From positions 651,760 through 715,759 of the forward strand of contig NZ_FMCR01000002.1 of assembly GCF_900091575.1 (NCBI RefSeq): a stretch of 64,000 nucleotides of DNA, in the 5' to 3' direction. This stretch comes from Micromonospora saelicesensis (GTDB lineage: Bacteria > Actinomycetota > Actinomycetes > Mycobacteriales > Micromonosporaceae). The translations under genes were made by a program, and so were the position numbers. This document shows, in pieces, positions 43,559 through 52,471 of this stretch (positions are counted from its first letter, which is position 1; each line of letters begins with the position of its first letter). The notes under the pieces were generated by a model. The model did no database searches. It saw only the letters and a program-made list of their open reading frames with translations, and was not told where the DNA came from.

Positions 43559-43987
43559 ATGCTCGCGGCGACGTGGCACGGTCTCGTCATGGCCACCTAT
43601 GGCGTCGCCCTCGTGCTGCTTGTCGATCCGTCGGGTGCGGTGCTGCTGCAGCACCGCGACGAGGATGCGGTCGTCTCGCCGGGCCAGTGGAGCCTGCCGG
43701 GTGGCCATGTCGAGCCCGGCGAGTCACCGGAGGGGGCGGCCCGCCGCGAACTGCTGGAGGAAACTGGTCTGACGGCGGGTGAGCTGCAGCCGCTGTGGCG
43801 CGGACCGCGCCCGTACGAGGCGGGCTTTCCGCACACCGTGACTATCCACGTGTTCCGTGGCACCACGACTGCTCGTCAGGAGGACGTGGTGGTCGGCGAG
43901 GGGCAGGCGATGGTGTTCGTCCCCCGGGACGAGGTGCTCGATCGTGAGCTGGCGGTCTCCACCGCGCTGATCCTGCGCATGATCTGA
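43559..43987 (+). CDS. NUDIX hydrolase
   Basis: A 142-residue protein carrying the Nudix box GHVEPGESPEGAARRELLEE followed by TGL (GX5EX7REUXEEXGU) after GQWSLPG. It would hydrolyse a nucleoside diphosphate linked to another group, for example a damaged dNTP. GAGGGA about 10 nt upstream supports ATG 43559; ATG 43589 (MATYGVALVLLVD) is an alternative nearer the conserved core. It is bounded downstream by a bidirectional terminator. Confidence 0.9.
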   Translation: MLAATWHGLVMATYGVALVLLVDPSGAVLLQHRDEDAVVSPGQWSLPGGHVEPGESPEGAARRELLEETGLTAGELQPLWRGPRPYEAGFPHTVTIHVFRGTTTARQEDVVVGEGQAMVFVPRDEVLDRELAVSTALILRMI

Positions 43988-44003
43988 GCGCGCGTGGCGG
44001 ATA

Positions 44004-44043
44004 CGGCAAGGCCCAGTTCGCAGGTCCGACCTGGGCCTTGCCG
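44004..44043. terminator. Bidirectional hairpin terminator
   Basis: CGGCAAGGCCCAG (44004-44016) pairs with CTGGGCCTTGCCG (44031-44043), 13 bp with a 14-nt loop, between the convergent NUDIX and secreted-protein genes. Confidence 0.75.
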
Positions 44044-44070
44044 TTGCGGTGCCTTGCGTGGCGGGCCGGG

Positions 44071-45063
44071 TCAGGCGCAGATCCATCGGACCGGGGTCGA
44101 GTAGTGGTTGCCGTACGCGATGTCGTCATCGGTCAGCCCGGTGATGTCGGCGATCGAGAAGGGTGACGGCCCGAAGGGCAACGTACGGTCGACGCCGTTC
44201 TGCCGGAGCCACTGCTTGTTCTCGTAAACTTGCTCGTAGGCCACCGAGCCACGCGCGTTGACGGCGTGCACCGCCGCCCCTCGGGCGAGCAGGGTCGGGG
44301 CCGTTCCGGGTGCCCACAGCAGAGCGAGCTGGCTGGACCCGGTGTATTCCTCGCCTACCACCACGCCGGCGCTGATCCCGGTCAGGTCCCAGAAGGTGTC
44401 TGGGCCCGGCGCGTAGCCCGGCAGGATCTCCGGCTGGGCGTTGGGCGCCCACCGCACCGGCTTGTCGGCCAGGTAGCCGATGACGGTGCCGTCGGCGTCG
44501 ACATCGATCGCCCGGCTGTCGCCGGAACCGGGCAGTGCCCGCACGGTGTTGTCCCGCGCCCAGGTCACCGCCGTCGGTTGCCCGTCGGCGGACCGTACCC
44601 AGCCGGCCACGGTGCCGTCCCCGGCGATGGCGCTCGCGATGGTCTGCACGCTGCCCGGCAGACCCGGCAGCGCGGTTACCTGCCCGTCCGAATACCGCCA
44701 CGCGGTGCTGCGGTAGAGCCCATCCTCGGAAGACGCGTTGCCGACGAAGTCGCCCTGCTCGTTGACCTCCTTCAGCGAGCCCGCCGGCGTGCCGAGGTTG
44801 GTCGGCACGCCGTTGTCCCACCGGATGACGTACTCGCGCCAGTCGGTGTCCGTGGCGTACGCGATCTGGAACCGGCCGCTGGGGTCGGTGTGGTGGACCT
44901 TGATGGCCTGCCACGACCCGGCGGGCACCCGCAGATTCTCGCGGACGCACGGCGGGCCCACCTCGACCGCCGCCACGGCCGTGGCGGTCGAGGGCAGGGT
45001 GGTCACGCTCGCCACCACCGCAGCCACCGCCGTCAGTGCGGCAAGACCTTGTCGGAATTCCAT
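44071..45063 (-). CDS. Secreted HAF-repeat-like beta-propeller protein
   Basis: A 330-residue exported protein with a signal peptide (residues 1-30, FRQGLAALTAVAAVVASVT...TATA). The mature part has repeated units of the form G-x-V-x-G-W/Y...A-x-x-W...G-x(3)-L-P (DGTVAGWVRSADGQPTAVTW, DGTVIGYLADKPVRWAPN, GVVVGEEYTG...ALLWAPG), which match extracellular HAF repeats. Two Cys, one near each end (C39 and C329), may tie the chain. Function unknown. Confidence 0.72.
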   Translation of the reverse strand: MEFRQGLAALTAVAAVVASVTTLPSTATAVAAVEVGPPCVRENLRVPAGSWQAIKVHHTDPSGRFQIAYATDTDWREYVIRWDNGVPTNLGTPAGSLKEVNEQGDFVGNASSEDGLYRSTAWRYSDGQVTALPGLPGSVQTIASAIAGDGTVAGWVRSADGQPTAVTWARDNTVRALPGSGDSRAIDVDADGTVIGYLADKPVRWAPNAQPEILPGYAPGPDTFWDLTGISAGVVVGEEYTGSSQLALLWAPGTAPTLLARGAAVHAVNARGSVAYEQVYENKQWLRQNGVDRTLPFGPSPFSIADITGLTDDDIAYGNHYSTPVRWICA

Positions 45064-45146
45064 CGAAACCCCCGTGTTTCAACAGACGTCATCTACGGCC
45101 GCCGATCTTAGGCCGCCTCGATGAGTCGTGGTGTCCCCGGTTGGTG

Positions 45147-46220
45147 TCAGGTGTGGTGGATCGGGGTCGCCAGGTCGCTGAGCGGGCGACCCGAGCCGCC
45201 CCAGGTTCGGGCGGTGATCTCGGCGGCGATCGCCACGGCCGTCTCCTCCGGTGTCCGCGCGCCCAGGTCCAGCCCGATGGGTGAGCAGAGTCGGGCCAGC
45301 GCGCTCTCCGGGACACCCGCCTCGCGCAGCCGGCGCATCCGATCGTCGTGCGCACGCCGGCTGCCCATCGCGCCGATGTAGCGCGCGGGCGTGGCGAGGG
45401 CGACCTGGAGCAGCGGCACGTCGAACTTGGGGTCGTGGGTCAGGACGCAGAGCACCGTGCGGTCGTCGACTGTCGTCGACTCCAGGTACGCGTGCGGCCA
45501 GCGGACGACGAGGTCGTCGACGTCCGGGAAACGCGCACGGGTGGCGAACACCGGGCGGGCGTCGCAGACCGTGACGTGGTAGCCGAGGAACGTGCCGATC
45601 CGGGCCATCGCGGCGGCGAAGTCGATCGCACCGAAGATGATCATCCGGGGTGGTGGCACGTACGACTGGACGAACACGGCCACCTCGTCGCCGCGCTGCT
45701 GCCCCTGCCGGCCCAGGTGGATCGTGCCGGTGACGCCGAGGGCGAGCATCCCGGTCGCCTGCCGGGCCGCCGCGTCGTCCAGGTCGGGTGCGCCGAGGCT
45801 GCCCGCGACCCGATCGGGCCAGATCACCAGTTGGGCGTTCTCGACCGATGCGGTGGCGACCGGACGGCCGTCGCGGATCGCGGCGAGGACCTGATCGAAC
45901 TCGGTCATCGCGACGCTCGGTTGCACCAGGACCTGGATGGTGCCACCGCAGGTCAGACCGACGTCCAACGCGTCGTCGTCGCTGACGCCGAAGGTCTGGG
46001 TGTGCGCGGCGCCGGTCTGGATCGCGGTCCGGCAGAGTTCGTAGACGGCGCCCTCCACGCAGCCGCCCGAGATGCTGCCCACCACGTCTCCGTGCGCCGA
46101 GACGGCCATCGCCGCGCCAGGTTGCCGGGGTGCGGACTGCCAGGTCCGCGCGACGGTCGCGACGGCGAACGCGACGCCCGCGGCGCGCCAGCCGGCCAGT
46201 CCGTCGACGATGTCCCGCAT
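45147..46220 (-). CDS. xdhC: XdhC/CoxF-type molybdenum cofactor maturation protein
   Basis: A 357-residue protein. The N-terminal XdhC/CoxI domain has ATVARTWQSAPRQPGAAMAV and GSISGGCVEGAVYE; the C-terminal Rossmann domain (MIIFGAIDFAAAMARIGTFLG, LCVLTHDPKFDVPLL, YIGAMGSRRAHDDR, PIGLDLGARTPEE) completes it. XdhC proteins bind Moco and help insert its sulfurated form into xanthine- and CO-dehydrogenases. It diverges from the coxM operon across 118 bp with a 40-bp palindrome, so it belongs to the CODH system. ATG at 46220 is chosen; longer frames would run through the palindrome. Confidence 0.9.
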   Translation of the reverse strand: MRDIVDGLAGWRAAGVAFAVATVARTWQSAPRQPGAAMAVSAHGDVVGSISGGCVEGAVYELCRTAIQTGAAHTQTFGVSDDDALDVGLTCGGTIQVLVQPSVAMTEFDQVLAAIRDGRPVATASVENAQLVIWPDRVAGSLGAPDLDDAAARQATGMLALGVTGTIHLGRQGQQRGDEVAVFVQSYVPPPRMIIFGAIDFAAAMARIGTFLGYHVTVCDARPVFATRARFPDVDDLVVRWPHAYLESTTVDDRTVLCVLTHDPKFDVPLLQVALATPARYIGAMGSRRAHDDRMRRLREAGVPESALARLCSPIGLDLGARTPEETAVAIAAEITARTWGGSGRPLSDLATPIHHT

Positions 46221-46251
46221 GGCCGCACGATCCGCGAGCCTCGACGGCACC

Positions 46252-46291
46252 GTCAACGGCGACCTAAGCAGTTGCTTAGGTCGCCGTTGAC
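46252..46291. promoter_or_regulatory. 40-bp near-perfect palindrome in the xdhC-coxM divergent promoter
   Basis: GTCAACGGCGACCTAAGCA (46252-46270) and TGCTTAGGTCGCCGTTGAC (46273-46291) are exact complements separated by GT. The right arm overlaps a possible coxM -35 (TTGACT, 46287-46292) with AGATTT 18 bp further at 46311-46316. It lies 31 bp from xdhC and 47 bp from coxM. A dimeric regulator operator is most likely; an RNA hairpin is possible. Confidence 0.6.
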
Positions 46292-46338
46292 TTTGACCAC
46301 CGCTGGGCAGAGATTTTGCCGGACTGCGGAGGTGCGAC

Positions 46339-47211
46339 ATGCAGGTGCCGGCACCGTTCGAGTACGAGCGAGCCACCAGTGTGGACCATGCGATCAGCCT
46401 GCTGGAGCGGTTGGGCGGGACCGCCCGCCTGATCGCCGGCGGGCACAGCCTGTTGCCGATGATGAAGCTCCGGCTGGCCAACTTCGACTATCTGATCGAC
46501 ATCAACGACCTGCACGGCGAGTTGGGCTACGTCGAGGCGGGCCCGGACGAGATCCGCATCGGTGCGCTGACCCGGCATCGGGAACTCCTCGAATCCCCCG
46601 TGCTGGCGGCGGCGTTCCCGATCTTCGCCGACGCCGAACGGGTGATCGCCGACCCGGTGGTGCGCAACCGGGGCACGCTGGGCGGTTCGCTGTGCCAGGC
46701 CGACCCGTCCGAGGACCTGTCGGCGGTGTGCACGACGCTGGACGCGCGGTGCGTGATCCGTGGTCCGGGCGGCGCGGAGCGGGTCGTGTCGATGGAGGAC
46801 TTCCACGTCGGGCCGTACGAGACGGCCGTCGCGGACGACGAGATCCTGGTCGAGATCCGGCTACCGGTACGGCCCGGCTGTGGCAGCGCGTACGCCAAGG
46901 TCGAACGCCGGGCCGGCGACTGGGCCGTGGTGTCGGCGGGCGCGGCAGTGTGGCTCGACGGCGGCGCGATCGTCGACGCCCGGGTCGGGCTCGCGGCGGT
47001 CGGCCCCAACACCACGGGCATCCCGGCGATCTCGGCGGCGCTGCGCGGGCAGGAACCCTCGGAGAGCCTCTACGAGCAGGCCGGGGCGATCGCGGCGGAC
47101 AGCTGCGACCCGGTGACCGACCAGCGCGGCAGCGCGGACTACAAGCGGCATCTGGCCGCCGAGCTGACCCGGCGGACCCTGCGCCGGGCCGTCGAACGGG
47201 CGAGGAGCTGA
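46339..47211 (+). CDS. coxM: CO dehydrogenase medium (FAD) subunit
   Basis: A 290-residue FAD-binding subunit. The two pyrophosphate-contacting motifs are visible: AGGHSLLPMMKLRLA and TLGGSLCQADPSEDL. VRNRG and the C-terminal CO_deh_flav_C domain (ERRAGDWAVVSAGA) follow. It passes electrons from the iron-sulfur subunit to a quinone acceptor. GGAGG about 7 nt before the ATG. It is the first gene of the cox operon and is followed 2 nt later by coxS. Confidence 0.93.
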   Translation: MQVPAPFEYERATSVDHAISLLERLGGTARLIAGGHSLLPMMKLRLANFDYLIDINDLHGELGYVEAGPDEIRIGALTRHRELLESPVLAAAFPIFADAERVIADPVVRNRGTLGGSLCQADPSEDLSAVCTTLDARCVIRGPGGAERVVSMEDFHVGPYETAVADDEILVEIRLPVRPGCGSAYAKVERRAGDWAVVSAGAAVWLDGGAIVDARVGLAAVGPNTTGIPAISAALRGQEPSESLYEQAGAIAADSCDPVTDQRGSADYKRHLAAELTRRTLRRAVERARS

Positions 47212-47213
47212 GC

Positions 47214-47762
47214 ATGCAGGTCACCATGACCGTCAACGACGTCGAGGTCACCCGGGAGATCGAGGCCCGGCTGCTGCTGGTGCACTTCCTGCGCGACGTG
47301 CTGGGTCTGACCGGCACGCACTGGGGTTGCGACACCAGCAACTGCGGCACCTGCGTGGTCTGGCTCGATGGCGAGCCGGTGAAGTCGTGCACGGTGCTCG
47401 CGGCGATGGCCGGCGGCCACCAGGTGCGTACCGTCGAGGGCCTCGCCAAGGGCGCCGAGCTGGACCCGATCCAGCAGGGGTTCATGCAGTGCCACGGTCT
47501 GCAGTGCGGTTTCTGCACCCCGGGGATGATGATGACCGCGCGGGCGCTGCTCGACCGCAACCCCGACCCGAGCGAGACGGAGATCCGGGAGGCGATCTCG
47601 GGTCAGATCTGCCGGTGCACGGGTTACGCCACCATCGTGCGTTCGGTCCGCTGGGCCGCCGTGGCCGAGGCGCAGGCCGCCGCCCAGGTCACCGAGACCA
47701 CCGAATCGTCCGAGGCCGGCGAGATCGACAACGCCGGCCAGCCCGCGGAGGCCGTCGCATGA
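47214..47762 (+). CDS. coxS: CO dehydrogenase small [2Fe-2S] subunit
   Basis: A 182-residue protein with a plant-type ferredoxin domain (CDTSNCGTCVVWLDGEPVKSC) and a helical second domain (CHGLQCGFCTPGMMM, CRCTGY). These eight Cys hold the two [2Fe-2S] clusters that connect molybdenum to FAD. The tail of about 25 residues is acidic and Thr/Ala-rich. Its ATG is 2 nt after coxM and its stop overlaps the coxL ATG. Confidence 0.94.
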   Translation: MQVTMTVNDVEVTREIEARLLLVHFLRDVLGLTGTHWGCDTSNCGTCVVWLDGEPVKSCTVLAAMAGGHQVRTVEGLAKGAELDPIQQGFMQCHGLQCGFCTPGMMMTARALLDRNPDPSETEIREAISGQICRCTGYATIVRSVRWAAVAEAQAAAQVTETTESSEAGEIDNAGQPAEAVA

Positions 47763-50149
47763 CCACTGTGCACGAGCGCGTGGACACGTTCCACGACAAC
47801 GACCAGAAGCCCGTCGGGTACGGCCGGATGCTGCGCAAGGAGGACCCACGCTTTCTGCGTGGTCGTGGCCGGTACGTCGACGACGTCCAACTGCCCGGCA
47901 TGCTGCACCTCGCGATCCTCCGGTCGCCGGTGGCGCACGCCCGGATCGTCAGCATCGACACCAGCGCCGCCGAGGCGTCGCCCGGGGTGAAGGCCGTGGT
48001 GACCGGGGCGATGCTGGCGCAGCAGAACCTGGCCTGGATGCCGACGCTCTCCAACGACGTGCAGGCCGTGCTCGCCACCGACAAGGTGCGTTTCCAGGGC
48101 CAGGAGGTGGCGTTCGTCGTCGCCGAGGACCGGTACGCGGCGCGTGACGCGCTGGAGCTGATCGACGTCGAGTACGACGTTCTCGACCCGGTGATCGACG
48201 CGCGCCGGGCGTTGGAGTCGGACGCACCGCTGATCCGCGACGATCTGGACGGCAAGACGAACAACCACTGCTTCGACTGGGAGACCGGCGACGAGGCGGC
48301 CACCGAGGCGGTCTTCGCCCGCGCCGACGTCGTGGTCAGCCAGGATCTCGTCTACCCCCGGGTGCACCCGGCGCCGATGGAGACGTGCGGGGCGGTCGCC
48401 GACTACGACGCGGTCGACGGCAAGCTGCGGCTCTGGTCGACCACCCAGGCCCCGCACGCGCACCGCACCCTCTACGCCATCGTGGCGGGCCTGCCCGAGC
48501 ACAAGATCCAGGTGATCTCGCCGGACATCGGCGGCGGGTTCGGCAACAAGGTGCCGATCTACCCCGGGTACGTCTGCGCGATCGTCGCCTCGATCGTCAC
48601 CGGCAAGCCGGTGAAGTGGATGGAGGACCGCTCGGAGAACCTGATCAGCACCGGTTTCGCCCGCGACTACATCATGCGCGGGGAGATCGCCGCGACCCGC
48701 GACGGCCGGATCCTCGGCATCCGCACCAACGTGCTGGCCGACCACGGCGCGTTCAACGGCACCGCCGCTCCGGTGAAGTACCCGGCCGGCTTCTTCGGAG
48801 TCTTCACCGGCAGCTACGACATCGAGGCCGCCTACTGCAAGATGACAGCGGTCTACACCAACAAGGCGCCCGGCGGCGTCGCGTACGCCTGCTCGTTCCG
48901 GATCACCGAGGCGGTCTACCTGGTCGAGCGGATCGTCGACTGCCTCGCCGACGAACTCGGCATGGACCCGGCCGAGCTGCGCTTGAAGAACTTCATCCAG
49001 CCGGAGCAGTTCCCGTACACGACGAAGACCGGCTGGGTGTACGACTCGGGCAACTACGAGCCGACGATGCGGCTGGCGATGGAGATGGCCGGCTACGACG
49101 AGTTGCGCCGCGAGCAGGCCGAGAAGCGGGCCCGGGGCGAGCTGATGGGCATCGGCATCGCGTTCTTCACCGAGGCCGTCGGCGCCGGGCCGCGCAAGGA
49201 CATGGACATTCTCGGGCTGGGCATGGCCGACGGCTGCGAGCTGCGCGTCCACCCGACCGGAAAGGCAGTGGTACGCCTCAGCGTGCAGTCGCAGGGTCAG
49301 GGGCATGAGACGACGTTCGCGCAGATCGTCGCCGAGGAGATCGGGATCCCCCCGGCGGACATCGAGGTGCTGCACGGCGACACCGACAACACCCCGTTCG
49401 GCCTCGGCACGTACGGCAGCCGCTCCACGCCCGTCTCGGGCGCGGCGGCGGCCCTGGTGGCCCGGAAGGTCCGCGACAAGGCCCGGATCATCGCCTCGGG
49501 GATGCTCGAGGTGTCGGTCGCCGACCTGGAGTGGGAGAAGGGCGCGTTCCACGTCGCCGGTGACCCGGGCCGGTCCGTCACGATTCAGGACATCGCCCTG
49601 CGCGCGCACGGCGCGGGCGACCTGCCCGAGGGCATCGAGGGTGGCCTGGAGGCGCAGATCTGCTACAACCCATCGAACCTCACCTATCCACACGGCGCAT
49701 ACATCTGTGTGGTGGACATCGACCCCGGCACGGCGCAGGTGACGGTACGACGGTTCATCGCGGTCGACGACTGCGGCACCCGGATCAACCCGATGATCAT
49801 CGAGGGGCAGGTGCACGGCGGGTTGACCGACGGGGTCGGCATGGCGCTGATGGAGATGATCGCGTTCGACGAGGACGGCAACTGCCTCGGCGCGTCCCTG
49901 ATGGACTACCTGATCCCGACGTCCCTCGAAGTGCCCGACTGGGAAACCGGCTTCACCGTCACGCCGTCACCGCACCACCCGATCGGCGCCAAGGGCGTGG
50001 GCGAGTCCGCCACCGTGGGGTCGCCACCCGCGATCGTCAACGCGGTAGTGGACGCCCTGAAGCCCTTCGGCGTCCGCCACGCCGACATGCCGCTGACGCC
50101 GTCGCGGGTCTGGGACGCGATGCGCGGCCAGGCCCGGCCGCCGATCTGA
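47759..50149 (+). CDS. coxL: Form I CO dehydrogenase large molybdopterin subunit
   Basis: A 796-residue catalytic subunit. It carries AYACSFR (residues 375-381, active-site Cys378), the form I signature that separates true CO dehydrogenase from form II (AYRGAGR) relatives. E749 in KGVGESATVG is the conserved active-site Glu. PDIGGGFGNKVP and GQGHETTFAQI contact Moco. The enzyme oxidises CO with water to CO2 at a Mo-Cu site. It is translationally coupled to coxS (ATGA) and followed by maturation genes. Confidence 0.95.
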   Translation: MTTVHERVDTFHDNDQKPVGYGRMLRKEDPRFLRGRGRYVDDVQLPGMLHLAILRSPVAHARIVSIDTSAAEASPGVKAVVTGAMLAQQNLAWMPTLSNDVQAVLATDKVRFQGQEVAFVVAEDRYAARDALELIDVEYDVLDPVIDARRALESDAPLIRDDLDGKTNNHCFDWETGDEAATEAVFARADVVVSQDLVYPRVHPAPMETCGAVADYDAVDGKLRLWSTTQAPHAHRTLYAIVAGLPEHKIQVISPDIGGGFGNKVPIYPGYVCAIVASIVTGKPVKWMEDRSENLISTGFARDYIMRGEIAATRDGRILGIRTNVLADHGAFNGTAAPVKYPAGFFGVFTGSYDIEAAYCKMTAVYTNKAPGGVAYACSFRITEAVYLVERIVDCLADELGMDPAELRLKNFIQPEQFPYTTKTGWVYDSGNYEPTMRLAMEMAGYDELRREQAEKRARGELMGIGIAFFTEAVGAGPRKDMDILGLGMADGCELRVHPTGKAVVRLSVQSQGQGHETTFAQIVAEEIGIPPADIEVLHGDTDNTPFGLGTYGSRSTPVSGAAAALVARKVRDKARIIASGMLEVSVADLEWEKGAFHVAGDPGRSVTIQDIALRAHGAGDLPEGIEGGLEAQICYNPSNLTYPHGAYICVVDIDPGTAQVTVRRFIAVDDCGTRINPMIIEGQVHGGLTDGVGMALMEMIAFDEDGNCLGASLMDYLIPTSLEVPDWETGFTVTPSPHHPIGAKGVGESATVGSPPAIVNAVVDALKPFGVRHADMPLTPSRVWDAMRGQARPPI

Positions 50150-50159
50150 GGAGCCGCTG

Positions 50160-51026
50160 ATGACCACCATCGCCGAACGCGCCCGGGAGCTGACCGACAC
50201 CCGGGAGCCGTTCGTCCACGCCACAGTGGTCCGCGCGCAGGATCCGACGTCAGCCCGGCCGGGCGACGACGCGGTGATCCGGTCCGACGGCTCGATCGAG
50301 GGCTTCGTGGGCGGGGTGTGTGCGGAGAGTTCGGTGCGGGCCGCCGCCCTCGACACCCTGCGCGACGGCACCGCCCTGCTGCTGCGGGTGCTGCCGGAGG
50401 GCGCGACCCCGTTCCCGGAGACACCGGGGGCTCGGGTGGTGGTGAACCCGTGCCACTCCGGTGGGGCGATCGAGGTCTTCCTCCGACCGATACTGCCGGC
50501 GCCGGCGCTGCGCGTGGTCGGTGACACCCCGATCAGCGCCGCCGTGGCGACCCTGGCCGGGTTCCTCGACTTCGACGTCGTCGCTGCCGACGACAGCACC
50601 GGCTGCACCGCTGTGGTGGTGGCCGGGTTGGGCAAGGGCGAGCCGGAGGCGATCCGGGCCGCGCTCGACGCCGGCGTCGGGTTCATCGCGCTGGTCGCCA
50701 GCGGCAGACGCGGCGTGGCCCTGCTCGACGAGCTGGGCCTGACCGACGCGGAACGTGCCCGCGTCCACACCCCGGCCGGGCTGGAGATCGGCGCGCGTAC
50801 GCCAGCGGAGATCGCCCTGGCGATCATGGGCGAGGTGGTCCGGGCCATCCGGGTGGACGGGTTGGCCCCGGCCTCCGGCGCGCCGGCCGCCCGACCGCAG
50901 CAGGCCGTCGACCCGGTGTGCGGGATGACAGTGCTGGTCGGGGCGGAGACGCCGCACGCGCGCGTCGACGGGCAGGACTTCTGGTTCTGCTGCGCCGGTT
51001 GCCTCGCGAGTTACTCGGCGGCGTGA
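50160..51026 (+). CDS. XdhC-like protein fused to a C-terminal YHS domain
   Basis: A 288-residue protein. Residues 1-235 are XdhC/CoxF-like (PFVHATVVRAQDPTSARPGD, EGFVGGVCAESSV, GLEIGARTPAEIALAI). Residues 245-288 form a YHS metal-binding domain (VDPVCGMTVLVG, FWFCCAGCLASY). The Rossmann core is shorter than in the 45147 gene, and the usual GXGXXG is degraded (LRVVGDTPISAAVA). It lies 10 nt after coxL. YHS domains occur on copper handling proteins, so a role in delivering or sensing Cu for the Mo-Cu site is an attractive but unproven inference. Confidence 0.85.
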   Translation: MTTIAERARELTDTREPFVHATVVRAQDPTSARPGDDAVIRSDGSIEGFVGGVCAESSVRAAALDTLRDGTALLLRVLPEGATPFPETPGARVVVNPCHSGGAIEVFLRPILPAPALRVVGDTPISAAVATLAGFLDFDVVAADDSTGCTAVVVAGLGKGEPEAIRAALDAGVGFIALVASGRRGVALLDELGLTDAERARVHTPAGLEIGARTPAEIALAIMGEVVRAIRVDGLAPASGAPAARPQQAVDPVCGMTVLVGAETPHARVDGQDFWFCCAGCLASYSAA

Positions 51027-51029
51027 CAG

Positions 51030-51605
51030 GTGTTCCTGACCGGCGTGGTGCTCGCCGCTGGAGCGTCGGTGCGGCTCGGTGAGGCCAAGCAACTGCTCCC
51101 GTACCGGGGGCGGACGCTGCTCGACGCCACCCTCGACCTGGCCCGCTCATGCGGCTTCGACCAGTTGCTCGTCACAGTGGGCGGCGCGGCGGGCGGCATC
51201 CGCGACCGGGTGGACCTGACCGGCTGCCAGGTCGTGCAGAACCCCGCGTTCAGCACCGGCTGTGGGTCGTCGGTACGCACCGCCGCACGTGCGGTGGACC
51301 CGCGCGCCGACGCGCTCGTGCTGCTCCTCGGCGACCAGCCCGGCGTCCGCGCCGCGGACGTCCACCGGGTCGCCGCGGCGACCACCCCACTGGCCGTGTG
51401 CCGGTACGCGGACGGCCTGGGCCATCCCTTCCGCTTCGGCCGAGAGGTGCTGCCCGAGTTGTACGACCTGCACGGCGACAAGGCCGTCTGGAAGCTCCTG
51501 CACTCCGGACGCCATCCGGTGACCGAGGTGACCGTCGACGGGCCGGTGCCGATCGACGTGGACACCCGAGCCGACTACGAGCGCCTGCTGGCGGGCGACG
51601 CATGA
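51030..51605 (+). CDS. MobA/MocA-like nucleotidyltransferase (cofactor maturation)
   Basis: A 191-residue NTP-transferase with the N-terminal LAAGASVRLGEAKQLLPYRG (LAAGxSxRxGxxK) and LVLLLGDQPGV. Family members attach CTP or GTP to molybdopterin (MocA/MobA). CO dehydrogenase uses the cytosine dinucleotide form, so a MocA-like role is likely. GTG start at 51030, 3 nt after the previous stop; ATGA overlap with coxD. Confidence 0.85.
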   Translation: MFLTGVVLAAGASVRLGEAKQLLPYRGRTLLDATLDLARSCGFDQLLVTVGGAAGGIRDRVDLTGCQVVQNPAFSTGCGSSVRTAARAVDPRADALVLLLGDQPGVRAADVHRVAAATTPLAVCRYADGLGHPFRFGREVLPELYDLHGDKAVWKLLHSGRHPVTEVTVDGPVPIDVDTRADYERLLAGDA

Positions 51606-52471
51606 GGGACGCCCAGGCCGTCCGGCACCGCCTCGACGCCGTCGACTACCTGGTCGACGACGGCATGGCGATGGCCCTGTTCCTGGCCTTGCGTCTCGGT
51701 CGGCCGCTGCTGCTGGAGGGCGAGCCGGGCGTCGGCAAGACCGCCGCCGCGAAGGCGTTGGCCCGCGCGCTGGAGACACCCCTGATCCGGTTGCAGTGCT
51801 ATGAGGGGCTCACCGCGGGCGAGGCGCTCTACGAATGGAACTACCAGCGGCAACTGCTGGCGATCCGGCTCGCCGAGGCACACCACACCCGGCTCACCGA
51901 CGCGGACCTGTTCAGCGCCGAGTACCTCCAGGAACGGCCGATCCTGCGGGCCGTACGCCACAGTGGGCCGGTCCCGCCGGTGCTGCTGATCGACGAGATC
52001 GACCGGGCCGACGACGAGTTCGAGGCGCTGCTGTTCGAGTTCCTCGGCGAGGCCGGCATCACGATTCCCGAACTCGGCACCTTCACCGCCCGCACCCCAC
52101 CCGTCGTGGTGCTCACCTCGAACCGCAGTCGGGAGTTGCACGACGCGCTGCGCCGCCGTTGCCTGTACCACTGGATCGACTTCCCCGAACCGGCCCGCGC
52201 CGTGGAGATCGTCCGCCGGGCCGTACCGGGCGCGACCGGGCCGCTGATCCAGACGGCCGTGCAGTTCATCGGCGGCGTACGCCACCGGGAGTTGGAGAAG
52301 GCGCCCGGGATGGCGGAGACCATCGACTGGGTGGGTGCGCTGTCCGTGCTGGGCGTCACCGACCTGGCCGCCGACGGTGTTGTGCAGACCATCGGCACCA
52401 TCGCCAAGACCCCCGACGACCGCGCCGTGGTCGCCGCCGCGCTCGGCGCCTACCAGGAGAGTCCGCCATGA
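51602..52471 (+). CDS. coxD: MoxR-type AAA+ ATPase CoxD
   Basis: A 289-residue ATPase with Walker A LLEGEPGVGKTAAAK, Walker B PVLLIDEIDRADDEFEALL, sensor 1 VVVLTSNRSRELHDALRRRC, and a C-terminal lid. CoxD unfolds or remodels apo-CoxL so that sulfur and copper can be added to the active site. It works with the VWA protein CoxE encoded two genes downstream. Confidence 0.92.
   Translation: MRDAQAVRHRLDAVDYLVDDGMAMALFLALRLGRPLLLEGEPGVGKTAAAKALARALETPLIRLQCYEGLTAGEALYEWNYQRQLLAIRLAEAHHTRLTDADLFSAEYLQERPILRAVRHSGPVPPVLLIDEIDRADDEFEALLFEFLGEAGITIPELGTFTARTPPVVVLTSNRSRELHDALRRRCLYHWIDFPEPARAVEIVRRAVPGATGPLIQTAVQFIGGVRHRELEKAPGMAETIDWVGALSVLGVTDLAADGVVQTIGTIAKTPDDRAVVAAALGAYQESPP

Noticed and set aside
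45147..46481. Longer XdhC start that would read through the 40-bp palindrome
   Set aside because: The extra residues show no similarity, and the domain begins right after the ATG at 46220.
47624..49816. A 730-codon minus-strand open frame opposite coxL
   Set aside because: His/Arg/Val/Asp-rich shadow; coxL carries all the expected CODH motifs on the other strand.
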